A stretch of 64,000 nt of DNA from Spirochaetales bacterium (GCA_016926955.1 JAFGNN010000025.1:35586-99585), one strand, 5' to 3'; shown: positions 36,693 through 44,200, counted from the stretch's first letter. Notes: generated from the sequence alone by a model not told the origin. Made by a program: numbers and translations.

Positions 36693-36876
36693 GGCCACCT
36701 CCACATAATAAGTATAGCACGGATTACGTGGAAATGGCAGCAAGGCGAGGCTCGATGGTCACCTCGGCGGCGAAGGATTCCCGCTCGGCCGGGGAGAGGG
36801 TAATGCAGTCTACGTGCACTGCTCAGCTTATTCATACTCAGAGCGCTTGCCTGAAAATCCGCTGCCGTAAGCAAAA

Positions 36877-36905
36877 GAACCCCCATCCAAAATGGACGAG
36901 GGTTC
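36877..36905 (-). terminator. Rho-independent terminator of the lipoprotein gene
   Basis: On the minus strand a 13-bp stem (GAACCCTCGTCCA with TGGATGGGGGTTC, one mismatch) has a 3-nt loop and is followed by TTTTGCTT. It lies 58 bp past the lipoprotein stop codon. Confidence 0.85.
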
Positions 36906-36962
36906 GTTCTCAATCATGGCTCCCTAGCAAAAAGCCGGCGGAGTTTGTTCTACGACCGACTC

Positions 36963-37385
36963 TCACCGCTTGTTGAAAATCAAGTAATCCAGTTCGTTCT
37001 TGGTATCGTTCATCCTGAGTTCATCGCCGACCAACCATACCTGAATCGGATCGGTCGGATCCTCGTTGGAAGCCAGGACATAAATCTCCCCGGACAATTC
37101 CCAGGTTCCGGAAAACGAAACGGGATCCGAGTAAGATTCCGGATTGGTCATTGTGTAGACAAAGGTGCCGTCCCCGAACTCGAGGACTTCCGAGTAGCCC
37201 TCAGGTGCGCCGAGCTCTGTCAAAGTACTGCGCGTTCCAGTATCACAGATCGCCACGAGATCCCAGGTTCCCTCGATCGGGTCCTTGCCGAGGCCGAAGA
37301 GCTCGCAACCCGCAAGGGCGACGAGCGCGAAGGCGGCAAGGGCCAGGGCGGACACGGCGTGCCTGATCGGCTGCTGTTTCTTCAT
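36963..37385 (-). CDS. Small lipoprotein, lipocalin-like beta-sheet domain
   Basis: The 140-residue product has a signal peptide ending LVALAGC, a lipobox with Cys at residue 27. Then comes a small beta-rich domain, IEGTWDLVAICDTGTRST ... GTFVYTMTNPES ... SGTWELSGEIYVLAS ... GDELRMNDTKN, in the style of short lipocalin-like 'GxW' domains that test strand by strand for a beta-barrel. Function is unknown. ATG 37385 follows GGAGGG. It has its own terminator, so it is probably monocistronic. Confidence 0.85.
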   Translation of the reverse strand: MKKQQPIRHAVSALALAAFALVALAGCELFGLGKDPIEGTWDLVAICDTGTRSTLTELGAPEGYSEVLEFGDGTFVYTMTNPESYSDPVSFSGTWELSGEIYVLASNEDPTDPIQVWLVGDELRMNDTKNELDYLIFNKR

Positions 37386-37466
37386 GAAACCCTCCAGAAA
37401 TCATTTTTGAAGGCCATGCGATCCTTCGCGGCGAGCCTACGGCTATTCCCCCCCCGTCAAGTAATC

Positions 37467-37495
37467 TTTACAAGGCGCGCCACGATCCGGATAAT
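37467..37495 (+). promoter_or_regulatory. Near-consensus promoter ahead of the truncated DUF2442 gene
   Basis: TTTACA (37467-37472), 17 bp, GATAAT (37490-37495), followed directly by an AAGGAG site (37501-37506) and an ATG at 37512. Confidence 0.65.
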
Positions 37496-37511
37496 TCGGA
37501 AAGGAGCGGCC

Positions 37512-37613
37512 ATGAACCCGAGAGTGCGATCGGTGAAGGCGAAGCCGGATTACCTGCTCGACCTGTCGTGGGATGCGCTCTACATCCTGAGCAAGCCGGC
37601 CGGCGCGGAATAG
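37512..37613 (+). pseudogene. Truncated DUF2442 gene (33 codons)
   Basis: The short ORF MNPRVRSVKAKPDYLLDLSW matches the first strands of DUF2442 proteins, which normally run ~80 residues and are often coupled to a DUF4160 partner in small TA-like modules. After DLSW the sequence no longer fits the family (DALYILSKPAGAE) and stops, and no DUF4160 gene is adjacent. A good promoter and ribosome-binding site remain, so a small peptide may still be made. Likely a decayed remnant in the toxin-antitoxin island. Confidence 0.6.
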
Positions 37614-37671
37614 CCCGGGCAGGCCGGTACCATCTCCAGCCTCCGTCCGGACCGTCCGTCGCCGCCGCTTC

Positions 37672-37699
37672 TTGCGCTGCCGCCGCGTCCGGCTACACT
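37672..37699 (+). promoter_or_regulatory. Promoter of the 158-residue secreted-protein gene
   Basis: TTGCGC (37672-37677), 16 bp, TACACT (37694-37699), 52 bp before the ATG at 37752. Confidence 0.5.
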
Positions 37700-37751
37700 T
37701 GGACGTGAAGGAATCGTAAGGGCGGCGGACGGGCGTCCGCGGGAGGTGGAC

Positions 37752-38228
37752 ATGGCGGCGAGACGGGCGGTGGCAGGTTTCCTCGTGCTGGCGATGCTCA
37801 CGCTATCGGCCGCGCCCCTGGCGGCCGAGAACTGGACAGCCTCGGTCTGGTCCATGAGCACCTGGGCGTCGGGCCTGATGATGTTCTACTACGACACCGA
37901 CACGGGCGCGTTCACGGCGGCCCTGCGCACGGCCTGGAACTCCGGCCGCACCGACTACGACCTCTATTACCTCGAAGGCAAGGTGCTCAACTACTCGACG
38001 CTCCGGGGCCAGTTCATCATGGTGAACGCGGCCCGCAGCGAGTTCGGGCGCGGCACGGTCACCCTGACCATGAATCCTTCAGGCGACGGCATCCTCATCT
38101 CTTACGATGACGAGCGCGGCATGGATATCCGCGACATGGATTTCACCTTCTCCAGCGCGTCGGGCGAATACTGGAACGGCATCGCGGACAACATCCTGGC
38201 GGGGATCAGGGAAGCCTTCGGGCAATGA
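37752..38228 (+). CDS. Secreted protein of unknown function
   Basis: The 158-residue product carries a clear signal peptide (basic MAARRAVAG, hydrophobic FLVLAMLTLSA, cleavage near APLAAENW). The mature part is beta-rich with many aromatic residues (SVWSMSTWASGLMMFYYDTDTG, YDLYYLEGKVLNYSTLRG) and no cysteines. No family was recognised. ATG 37752 has GGGAGG five bases upstream; an in-frame GTG two codons earlier is less likely. A TTGCGC/TACACT promoter precedes it. Confidence 0.8.
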   Translation: MAARRAVAGFLVLAMLTLSAAPLAAENWTASVWSMSTWASGLMMFYYDTDTGAFTAALRTAWNSGRTDYDLYYLEGKVLNYSTLRGQFIMVNAARSEFGRGTVTLTMNPSGDGILISYDDERGMDIRDMDFTFSSASGEYWNGIADNILAGIREAFGQ

Positions 38229-38290
38229 CGCGGGCCCGGGCGTCGTGGCGCGCTTGACTCGGGGCGCCCGCCTGGCGGATGCTCGTCCGC

Positions 38291-38563
38291 ATGGAAGAGG
38301 AAGCGAAGAAGCCCGACCCGCTCCACGGGGTGACGCTCGTCATGATGCTCGAGCGCCTGCTCGAGAAGTACGGTTGGCCGGGGCTCGCGAAGCGCATCAA
38401 GATCCGCTGCTTCGAGAGCGACCCGAGCGTCGCGTCGAGCCTGACCTTCCTCCGGCGCACGCCTTGGGCCCGCGAGAAGGTGCAGGACCTCTACCTCTAC
38501 GCCTTCCACGGAGTCAAGAAGCCGCCGAGCCTCTGGAAGTCGCGAGGCAAACCCGGCAAGTGA
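38291..38563 (+). CDS. VF530 (DUF2132) family protein
   Basis: The product of 90 residues contains the whole VF530 signature: DPLHGVTLVMMLERLLEKYGW, then LAKRIKIRCFESDPSVASSL, FLRRTPWAREKVQDLYLY. The family is a small helical fold of suspected DNA-binding role with no defined biological function. The ATG at 38291 puts ten residues before PLHG, like relatives; an in-frame ATG at 38279 would add four residues. Neither has a good Shine-Dalgarno. The C-terminal ~20 residues are basic and Lys/Pro-rich. Confidence 0.88.
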   Translation: MEEEAKKPDPLHGVTLVMMLERLLEKYGWPGLAKRIKIRCFESDPSVASSLTFLRRTPWAREKVQDLYLYAFHGVKKPPSLWKSRGKPGK

Positions 38564-38750
38564 GCCGATAATCAGAAAGCCGGCGCCGATCGCCTGAGCC
38601 CGGCGAGGATTCGCGCTTGCCGCCCGGTCGGGGTCGGTGTAAGGTGGACGTCCGGCCGCCACCCCGTGGCCGGACGGATCGAAAAAAGTTTTTCCGCCGT
38701 GCGCCCCCCCTCCATGGGCCGCCCGCGGCGGAGTCGGGAAGTGCATCCGC

Positions 38751-39956
38751 ATGAAACGCAGCATGATGGCGCTACCCCTCGCCGTCTTCTTGGTCGTGTC
38801 CGCAGCGACTTTGGCGCTGGCAGCCGAGATCCGCGCCTCATCGCGCGACCGTTTCCTGGATGTCGCCAGGTCCGGCTTCGAGCGCGCGGCGGAAATCAGC
38901 GCCGAGGGCATGGCGTCCGGGTATTTCCGGCGGAACGAACTGCGCGAGCTCGCCGCCGCGGGCGATATTGACGGCGCCGTCCGATTCCTGTCCGATCTCG
39001 ACGGACACTTCCGCTACGCGATCTCCGGCCGACTGGAAGCGGGGACCCCGCCGGACGGACCCTGGTACTTTTCCGCGGCCGGAACGGAGCTGCGCGTCCG
39101 CTTTCCCCTCAGCGACGCCGAAGGCGGCGCGCGCGTCGGGAACCTGGTCGGCGTCGTCGAGCTCGACGCGCTTCGCATGCTGGCCGAAGCCGCGCCCGGC
39201 GGCGAGGTGACGCTGGTCGCCTCGGGCGGACGCGAGTTCGCCTTCGGCCTTTCCGCCCGCATCACTCCCCTTCCTCTCCAGGCCCTGGACATCCTGCTCT
39301 CGATCCTGATCGGCGTCGCCGTCGCCGCCCCGGTGGGCATGGCCGCGCGGCGCCACGCGCGCTTCTTCTACGAGTCGAAGGGCCTCGAAACCATCATCTT
39401 CCTGTTCGAGCAGTCGGACCGCTTCTCCGCCCACCACTCGCGGAACGTCGGCGCCCTCGCGCTCTTCATCGGACGCAGGGCCGGCCTGCGCGGCAGAAGG
39501 CTCAGGGACCTCTACTCGGCGGCCCTGCTCCACGACATCGGCAAGATTTCGGTTCCCACCGACCTGCTGCAGAAGCCCCGCTCGCTGGACGCCGGCGAGA
39601 CCGAAACCGTCCGGGAGCATCCGGTGGCCGGCGCCCGCATTCTCGACAATTTCTGGGAACTCTCGCACCTCCGCGACTTCGTGCTCCGGCACCACGAGCG
39701 CGCCGACGGCTCCGGCTATCCCGGCGGTCTCGAAGGCGAAGAAATCCCGATCGAAAGCCGCATCATCGCCGTGGCCGACGTCTTCGAGGCGCTTACCGGC
39801 GAGCGGCCCTACCGTTCCCGCATCGAGCTCGCCGAAGCCTTCGACATCATGCGCGCCGAGGGACTTGACCGCCGCCTGGTCGACCTGCTCGAATCCGGCA
39901 TCTCCGAGTTTCCGTCCTTCCAGCTGCCCCGCTGGGCGCGCGCCTCCCGCGCCTGA
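38751..39956 (+). CDS. Membrane sensor with HD-GYP cyclic-di-GMP phosphodiesterase domain
   Basis: The 401-residue protein has an N-terminal membrane segment (MALPLAVFLVVSAATLALA), a periplasmic sensor part (~25-180), a second span (~184-202) and a cytoplasmic HD-GYP domain. Catalytic motifs are intact: HSRNVGALALFIG, LLHDIGKISVP (HD), HHERADGSGYPGGL (GYP) and IAVADVFEALTGERPYR. Such enzymes hydrolyse c-di-GMP to pGpG or GMP and often govern motility. The periplasmic part is only ~155 residues and matches no named sensor. The ~185 bp upstream contain a GCCGATAA (38564-38571), but without a good -35. Confidence 0.92.
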   Translation: MKRSMMALPLAVFLVVSAATLALAAEIRASSRDRFLDVARSGFERAAEISAEGMASGYFRRNELRELAAAGDIDGAVRFLSDLDGHFRYAISGRLEAGTPPDGPWYFSAAGTELRVRFPLSDAEGGARVGNLVGVVELDALRMLAEAAPGGEVTLVASGGREFAFGLSARITPLPLQALDILLSILIGVAVAAPVGMAARRHARFFYESKGLETIIFLFEQSDRFSAHHSRNVGALALFIGRRAGLRGRRLRDLYSAALLHDIGKISVPTDLLQKPRSLDAGETETVREHPVAGARILDNFWELSHLRDFVLRHHERADGSGYPGGLEGEEIPIESRIIAVADVFEALTGERPYRSRIELAEAFDIMRAEGLDRRLVDLLESGISEFPSFQLPRWARASRA

Positions 39957-39986
39957 GGCGCTACGCGGATCCGTCGCGGCCCGCGC

Positions 39987-40015
39987 TTGACGGTCCCGCG
40001 GGCTCGGAGGATACT
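39987..40015 (+). promoter_or_regulatory. Promoter of the ridA / two-component operon
   Basis: TTGACG (39987-39992), 17 bp, GATACT (40010-40015), 75 bp before the ridA start. Confidence 0.6.
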
Positions 40016-40090
40016 TCCCGACGGCGGGACCGCCCGGCCGACGGAGCGCCGGCAGGTCCACGCACGACACGAGCTGCGGAGGCATTCACC

Positions 40091-40471
40091 ATGGAAAAGA
40101 CCGTCGTCGCGACCGAGCGCGCCCCCAAGGCCATCGGACCCTATTCACAGGCCGTGAAGGCCGGCGGACTCGTATTCTGTTCGGGACAGCTCGGGCTCGA
40201 TCCGGCTTCCGGCGACCTGGTCTCAGGTGGCGTCAAGCCGCAGGCCGAGCAGGCGCTCAGGAACCTGAAAGCCGTGCTCCACGCAGCCGGCTCGTCGATC
40301 GAGAAAGTGGTGAAGACCACCATTTTCCTCGCGGACATGGCGGATTTCGCGACGGTCAACGAGGTGTACGGCGGCGTTTTCACCCAGCCGCATCCCGCGC
40401 GCTCCACGTTCGCGGTCGCCGGCTTGCCGAAGGCCGGCCTCGTGGAGATCGAGGCCATCGCCCTGGCATGA
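40091..40471 (+). CDS. ridA: RidA family enamine/imine deaminase
   Basis: The 126-residue protein has the Rid core: IGPYSQAVKAGGLVFCSGQLGLDP, EQALRNLKAVLHAAGSSIEKVVKTTIFLADMADF, and HPARSTFAVAGLPKAGLVEIEAIA. The catalytic Arg is in PARSTF and the conserved Glu is near the end. It removes reactive 2-aminoacrylate and related imines released by PLP enzymes. Start is ATG 40091. The stop codon overlaps the kinase start (ATGATGG), an unusual link between RidA and a two-component system. Confidence 0.95.
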   Translation: MEKTVVATERAPKAIGPYSQAVKAGGLVFCSGQLGLDPASGDLVSGGVKPQAEQALRNLKAVLHAAGSSIEKVVKTTIFLADMADFATVNEVYGGVFTQPHPARSTFAVAGLPKAGLVEIEAIALA

Positions 40472-41733
40472 TGGACGGGGCGCGGATGCGCTCGCCCCGT
40501 CCGCGGACGTGGCCGCGACGGACTGCCCGCAATCGCTTCTCAATGCCGGCGTCGGCCGGGCTTGCCGTGTTCGCGCTCGCTTTCGGCCTCTATTTCTCGG
40601 TGCACCTCGTCTCGCGGCGCTCGGACGCCGCGCTGCGGGCGTTTTCGCTGGAGATCGAGCTGGGCGTCGAGCGCTTGCTGTCCGCCCGACTAAACGAATA
40701 CGGCCACCCGGGAGCCGAGGCCCTGGACACGGGCTACGTCGAACGCATGACCCGCACGGTGGCGCGCTTCGTCGCGATCGCCCGGCCCTTGCGCCTGACC
40801 GGGGAGGCGGCCGCGCTCCAGGAAGCCTGGTCGGCCTGGTTGGGCTCCGGCGCGGCCGGGAACCGGGACGCCTCCGCGGACAGCGCGTTCCTCGCTTCCC
40901 TCTACGCCGTCCGCGACGCCCTCGGATCCCACGCCAGCGGCATCTCGTCCTCTTTCGACCTGGTCATGATACTGTTGGCCCTCACGCTCAGCCTCGGCTC
41001 CGCCGGAGCGGTCGCGTACTGGTCCGCGGCCCGGGCCCAGAGCCTGCGGCGCGAGCTCGCGGAGAGCGGCTTCCGCCTGGCGCTTGCCGCCGAGGACCGC
41101 GTACGGGTCGGCATCGCCATGGAACTTCATGACGATGTCGCGCAAGACCTGGTGGCCGCTCGCATGCAATGCGAACGAGCCGCCGCCGACGCCGGCGGAA
41201 GGGATTCCCTGCCGGCCCAGGCGGCGATCACCCTCTCTGCCGCGAGCGCGAAGATCCGCGCCATCTGTTCGGAACTGAGGCCGCCGGACCTGCTCGACCT
41301 CGGACTGCCCGCCGCGCTCGTTTCGCTGTGCGACGAGATCTCCAAGCGTTCCGGGCTACCCATCGAGCGGACGATACCCGAAGAGCTGCCGCGCCTGCCG
41401 TCGGCCACCGAACTGGCGCTCTGGCGCATCGTCAGGGAATCGCTCTCGAACGCGACGAAGCATTCGCGAGGCGACGTGCGGGTCGAGGCCCGCCTGGAGC
41501 GGACGCGACAGGGACGGCGCATCGTGCTTGAAACCACGGACGGCGGGCACGTTCCCGACCGCCATGACGGCGGATCCGGGCGGGCTACGGGCTATGGGCT
41601 CGGAGTCATGCGGGAACGGGCCCGCGCGGCGGGCCTCGATCTCGCGATCGAGATCGATCCCGCGAGCACGCGGGTACGGATCGAGGTGCCGGTCATGGCC
41701 GACGCGGCCGTGAAACAGGAGCAAGACGCATGA
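40468..41733 (+). CDS. Sensor histidine kinase, HisKA_3 (NarX/DesK) type
   Basis: The 421-residue membrane kinase has spans at ~29-48 and ~163-184 enclosing a ~115-residue extracytoplasmic region. A cytoplasmic transmitter follows, with H-box AMELHDDVAQDLVAARMQ (phospho-His), ELRPPDLLDLGL, N-box VRESLSNATKHSRG and G-box GYGLGVMRERARAAG. The extracytoplasmic domain has no identifiable ligand motif. The stop is overlapped by the response-regulator ATG (4 bp). The start at 40468 overlaps the ridA stop; an ATG one codon later is equivalent. Confidence 0.92.
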   Translation: MMDGARMRSPRPRTWPRRTARNRFSMPASAGLAVFALAFGLYFSVHLVSRRSDAALRAFSLEIELGVERLLSARLNEYGHPGAEALDTGYVERMTRTVARFVAIARPLRLTGEAAALQEAWSAWLGSGAAGNRDASADSAFLASLYAVRDALGSHASGISSSFDLVMILLALTLSLGSAGAVAYWSAARAQSLRRELAESGFRLALAAEDRVRVGIAMELHDDVAQDLVAARMQCERAAADAGGRDSLPAQAAITLSAASAKIRAICSELRPPDLLDLGLPAALVSLCDEISKRSGLPIERTIPEELPRLPSATELALWRIVRESLSNATKHSRGDVRVEARLERTRQGRRIVLETTDGGHVPDRHDGGSGRATGYGLGVMRERARAAGLDLAIEIDPASTRVRIEVPVMADAAVKQEQDA

Positions 41734-42398
41734 AGGGTACGCTGATCGTCGACGACCATCCACTATTCCGCCAGGGCCTCCGGGCGGCGCTCGAATCCGC
41801 TGGAGGTTTCGAACCCTTCAGCGAGGCGGGCTCGGTCCTCGAAGCCAAGTCCGTCCTGGACGCACCGGAGCCCGCGGGGTCCCACGGCCCGGCCCTCGTC
41901 GTGCTGGACATCGGCTTGCCGGACGCTCCGGGCTTCGCGCTCCTCGAGGATAGAGCGGGAATCGCCGGGGGACCGCGCTTTTTCATGCTGTCGATGCACC
42001 GCGAGCGCGCCGTGGCTTTGAAAGCCCTCCGCTCCGGGGCCGATGGCTACGCCTCGAAGGAAATCACGCTCGAAGCGTTGATTCTGGCGCTCCGACTCGT
42101 GCTCTCCGGCCAGGGCTTCGTTGAGATCGAGATACTGCGCGAACTGCTGACATACCGCTCGCCGCGGGAGGACGAGGAATCCGCCGCGCGCGAGTCGATC
42201 GCAACGCTTTCGGCTCGCGAGCGCGAAGCCTTCCTCCTCATCGCCGAGGGGCGGGGCGCGAAGGAGCTCGCCTCGTCGCTCGGGGTAAGCCTCAGGTCCG
42301 CCGAGAATTACCGTTCCGCCATCTACCGGAAGCTGGAGATACAGTCGGCCGCCGCGGTCGCGCGCCTGGCCATACGCGCGGGCTTGATAAAAGCCTGA
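41730..42398 (+). CDS. NarL/LuxR-family response regulator
   Basis: The 222-residue protein has a receiver domain with IVDDHPLFRQGLRAAL, the phospho-acceptor Asp in LVVLDIGLPD (~residue 52-61) and the conserved Lys in GYASKE. It has a C-terminal LuxR helix-turn-helix (LSAREREAFLLIAEGRGAKELASSLGVSLRSAENYRSAIYRKL). It is the partner of the upstream kinase. Its last 76 bp overlap the 3' end of the convergent membrane-protein gene. Confidence 0.94.
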   Translation: MKGTLIVDDHPLFRQGLRAALESAGGFEPFSEAGSVLEAKSVLDAPEPAGSHGPALVVLDIGLPDAPGFALLEDRAGIAGGPRFFMLSMHRERAVALKALRSGADGYASKEITLEALILALRLVLSGQGFVEIEILRELLTYRSPREDEESAARESIATLSAREREAFLLIAEGRGAKELASSLGVSLRSAENYRSAIYRKLEIQSAAAVARLAIRAGLIKA

Positions 42399-43057
42399 TT
42401 CCGGGTTTCCGTCCGGTGCCGCCAGGCCCGCGAAGCCCCGCGAAGACGGCCGTTCATCGGGCGCTCCCCCGCGCCGAGCGCCCGCGCGGCCAGCAAGGCC
42501 AGAAGCGCGGCCGGCGCCTTGTCCACGAGGTTTGCCGGAATGCGCGCCAGGAAGGCGGCCGAGAACACGTCCCTGAACGCGAGCGCGAACCCGGCCACGA
42601 TGACGTCGATGTTGGCGCCCGTGCCGCCGCCGAACACGAAGGTGGCCACGACGGCTCCGAGAAGGGCGTTGGCGAGGGCGACGGAAAGCGTGAGCAGCGA
42701 GAAGCGGGCGATGAGCGGCTCTCGGCGACGCCTGGTCTCCAGCCAGGTGAGCAGGGCCGTCGCCATGCCGCAGATCGCGAAGGGCAGGTGGCGGAAGGCG
42801 AACCCTTCGAACAGCTCCTGAAAGGCATTGGTCAGGATCGCGGTGCCCAATCCCAAGGGCAGGCCGAAAACGGCGGCCGACACCGCGGTCCCGATGCTGT
42901 CGAGGAAGAGCGGGACGCTGGAGAAAAGGATCAGGCGGTTGAATCCGATGTTGACAAAGGGCAGGACGACGAGCGCGATTACGGCCGGGACGGGCGGCGT
43001 CCGGAGCAGCGCGGCGATGATGTGGCGATCTCGGTCCATGCCTTGAATATATGCCAT
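42323..43057 (-). CDS. Multi-span membrane protein, ECF S-component-like
   Basis: The ~244-residue product has five to six hydrophobic segments. Its pattern PFVNIGFNRLILFSSVPLFLDSIGTAVSAAVFGLPLG near the N-terminus, with long hydrophobic loops, resembles substrate-binding (S) components of ECF transporters. The assignment is tentative and no substrate motif is visible. The C-terminal ~25 residues are encoded inside the antisense of the response-regulator gene and look unlike the rest (basic, low hydrophobicity). Start: ATG 43057; ATG 43039 is possible. Confidence 0.6.
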   Translation of the reverse strand: MAYIQGMDRDRHIIAALLRTPPVPAVIALVVLPFVNIGFNRLILFSSVPLFLDSIGTAVSAAVFGLPLGLGTAILTNAFQELFEGFAFRHLPFAICGMATALLTWLETRRRREPLIARFSLLTLSVALANALLGAVVATFVFGGGTGANIDVIVAGFALAFRDVFSAAFLARIPANLVDKAPAALLALLAARALGAGERPMNGRLRGASRAWRHRTETRNQAFIKPARMARRATAAADCISSFR

Positions 43058-43149
43058 GCGCGCCCCGGAACGGGAAGGCATCGTCCGTCGGTCGCGTCGC
43101 CCGCCATGCTTTTTTACGGCGAATCCGCACGAAAGGCCTGCGGATAATC

Positions 43150-43329
43150 ACAGGGCGCTTGCGAAAGCGACGGATTGCCGCTCGACGCGAGGCCGCGTAG
43201 CATGGCGAGGTCGGATGAAGTCCGACGGATGAAAAAAACAGCCTGAATCATGACGAAATGTTGCATGGGGAGTCTCGGGCTCCCCGGACCGGGAATGCGG
43301 ACCGCCGGCCGCGTTCCCGGTTTTTTTTT
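43150..43329 (+). ncRNA. Candidate small RNA or regulatory leader ending in a terminator
   Basis: Plus-strand sequence folds into stems GTCGGA/TCCGAC (43210-43226) and GGGGAG/CTCCCC (43267-43285), ending at an intrinsic terminator. No upstream plus-strand gene ends here. Either a free small RNA or a cis-acting leader for the 43412 gene would explain it. The 5' end is not defined and no known riboswitch class was recognised. Confidence 0.4.
43289..43329 (+). terminator. Strong orphan Rho-independent terminator
   Basis: A perfect 12-bp stem (CCGGGAATGCGG, 43289-43300; CCGCGTTCCCGG, 43309-43320) and nine T. The nearest plus-strand gene downstream begins 83 bp later. Confidence 0.9.
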
Positions 43330-43411
43330 CGGGCACTGGTCGCGGCGATCCGCGCGGGCTACCCTTCCCCGTGGCCCGTCCGTCCACCGTACGGGTCGAA
43401 TGGAGGATCGC

Positions 43412-43753
43412 ATGAAAATGTACCTGTGCAAGAAGTGCAAGGCGGTGGTCGAAGGTTCCGGAACGCCGGACGGCAAGGGTTGCCCGGCGGGCGGCATGCA
43501 TGACTACACCTATATCGCCGAAACCGGACCGAAGTACCACCTCTGCTCGAAATGCCGGATACTCGTGAAGACCTTCGCCAAGCCAGCGGACTTCGGCTGT
43601 CCGGAAGGCGCCTACCACGAATGGACCTACCTCGGCGAGGCCGGCTCGACGGCCTGGGCCTGCAAGCGCTGCGGCGCCCGCGTCGAGACCGCGTCCCCTC
43701 CCGAGCGCGCCAACTGCCCCGCGGGCGGGGTGCACGACTGGAAGAAAGCCTGA
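43412..43753 (+). CDS. Small protein of three tandem zinc-binding repeats
   Basis: The 113-residue protein consists of three ~37-residue units. Each has an aromatic plus CxxC at its start (YLCKKC, HLCSKC, WACKRC) and CPxGxxHxW at its end (CPAGGMHDY, CPEGAYHEW, CPAGGVHDW), giving a C-C-C-H set per unit. No family name was recognised; zinc binding is inferred. No signal peptide is present. ATG 43412 follows TGGAGG. It is flanked upstream by the orphan terminator and downstream by a large GC-rich hairpin (43759-43791). Confidence 0.85.
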   Translation: MKMYLCKKCKAVVEGSGTPDGKGCPAGGMHDYTYIAETGPKYHLCSKCRILVKTFAKPADFGCPEGAYHEWTYLGEAGSTAWACKRCGARVETASPPERANCPAGGVHDWKKA

Positions 43754-43758
43754 GCCGG

Positions 43759-43791
43759 GCGGAGGCCGGACCGGTCCGGTCCGGCCTCCGC
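43759..43791. terminator. GC-rich bidirectional hairpin without U-tract
   Basis: A 14-bp perfect stem (GCGGAGGCCGGACC with its complement) and a 5-nt loop lie between the zinc-repeat gene and the pseudogene. Lack of a T-run makes intrinsic termination uncertain. Confidence 0.5.
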
Positions 43792-43795
43792 GCCG

Positions 43796-44150
43796 CTACT
43801 TCGCGGACGCGATGACCGAGGCGATCGTGTCGTCGATCCAATCGAAGATCCGCCGGCTCCCCACGGCCAGCGAGCCGGACTGCGCATGGAGGGGCGCCGC
43901 CGCCGCCCGGGTGGACAGCAGGTAGATCTTGGGGCATGCGGGCGTCGCCGTTCTCCTCCTTCTCCGCGTCGACCACGAGGGTCGGACAGCGGATCGAAGC
44001 GAGGTCCGCCCTCGCGTCGTATCGGCGCATCTCCTCGAAAAGCGCGGAGAGGGTGCGATTCGGAGACGCGACGTGGCTACGCCGCGATGATGGCGGACTG
44101 GTTGCTCGGCTCGGCTCCGCCGCCCCCGCGCCAAGATCCGGAAGGCGCGC
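43796..44150 (-). pseudogene. Decayed alpha/beta-hydrolase C-terminal fragment
   Basis: Two reading frames hold complementary pieces of one alpha/beta-hydrolase C-terminus. One reads FEEMRRYDARADLASIRCPTLVVDAEKEENG and the other KIYLLSTRAAAAPLHAQSGSLAVGSRRIFDWIDDTI up to a TAG at 43796. The frame shifts near 43935, and the spacing suggests a small deletion of the segment that normally follows DAEKE. No N-terminal half with the nucleophile elbow is found upstream. The remnant is non-functional as an enzyme. Confidence 0.65.
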
Positions 44151-44200
44151 TGCTCAAGGCGCCGGCGAATCAGAGATTGCGCTGAACGCCCATGAGGCTT

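Larger units (their letters stand above)
43058..43411. other. 354-bp gap with folded region and orphan terminator
   Basis: No convincing ORF. On the plus strand there are a hairpin at 43210-43226, another at 43267-43285 and a strong terminator at 43289-43329, all upstream of the zinc-repeat gene. The first ~50 bp include the promoter region of the divergent membrane-protein gene. Confidence 0.65.

Noticed and set aside
43149..43240. Possible c-di-GMP (GEMM-I) riboswitch starting CACAGGGC
   Set aside because: CACAGGGC and a GAAA tetraloop-like segment occur, but the GCAAAGCC and GGUAGC parts of the aptamer are not in the right order; only kept as an unclassified leader.
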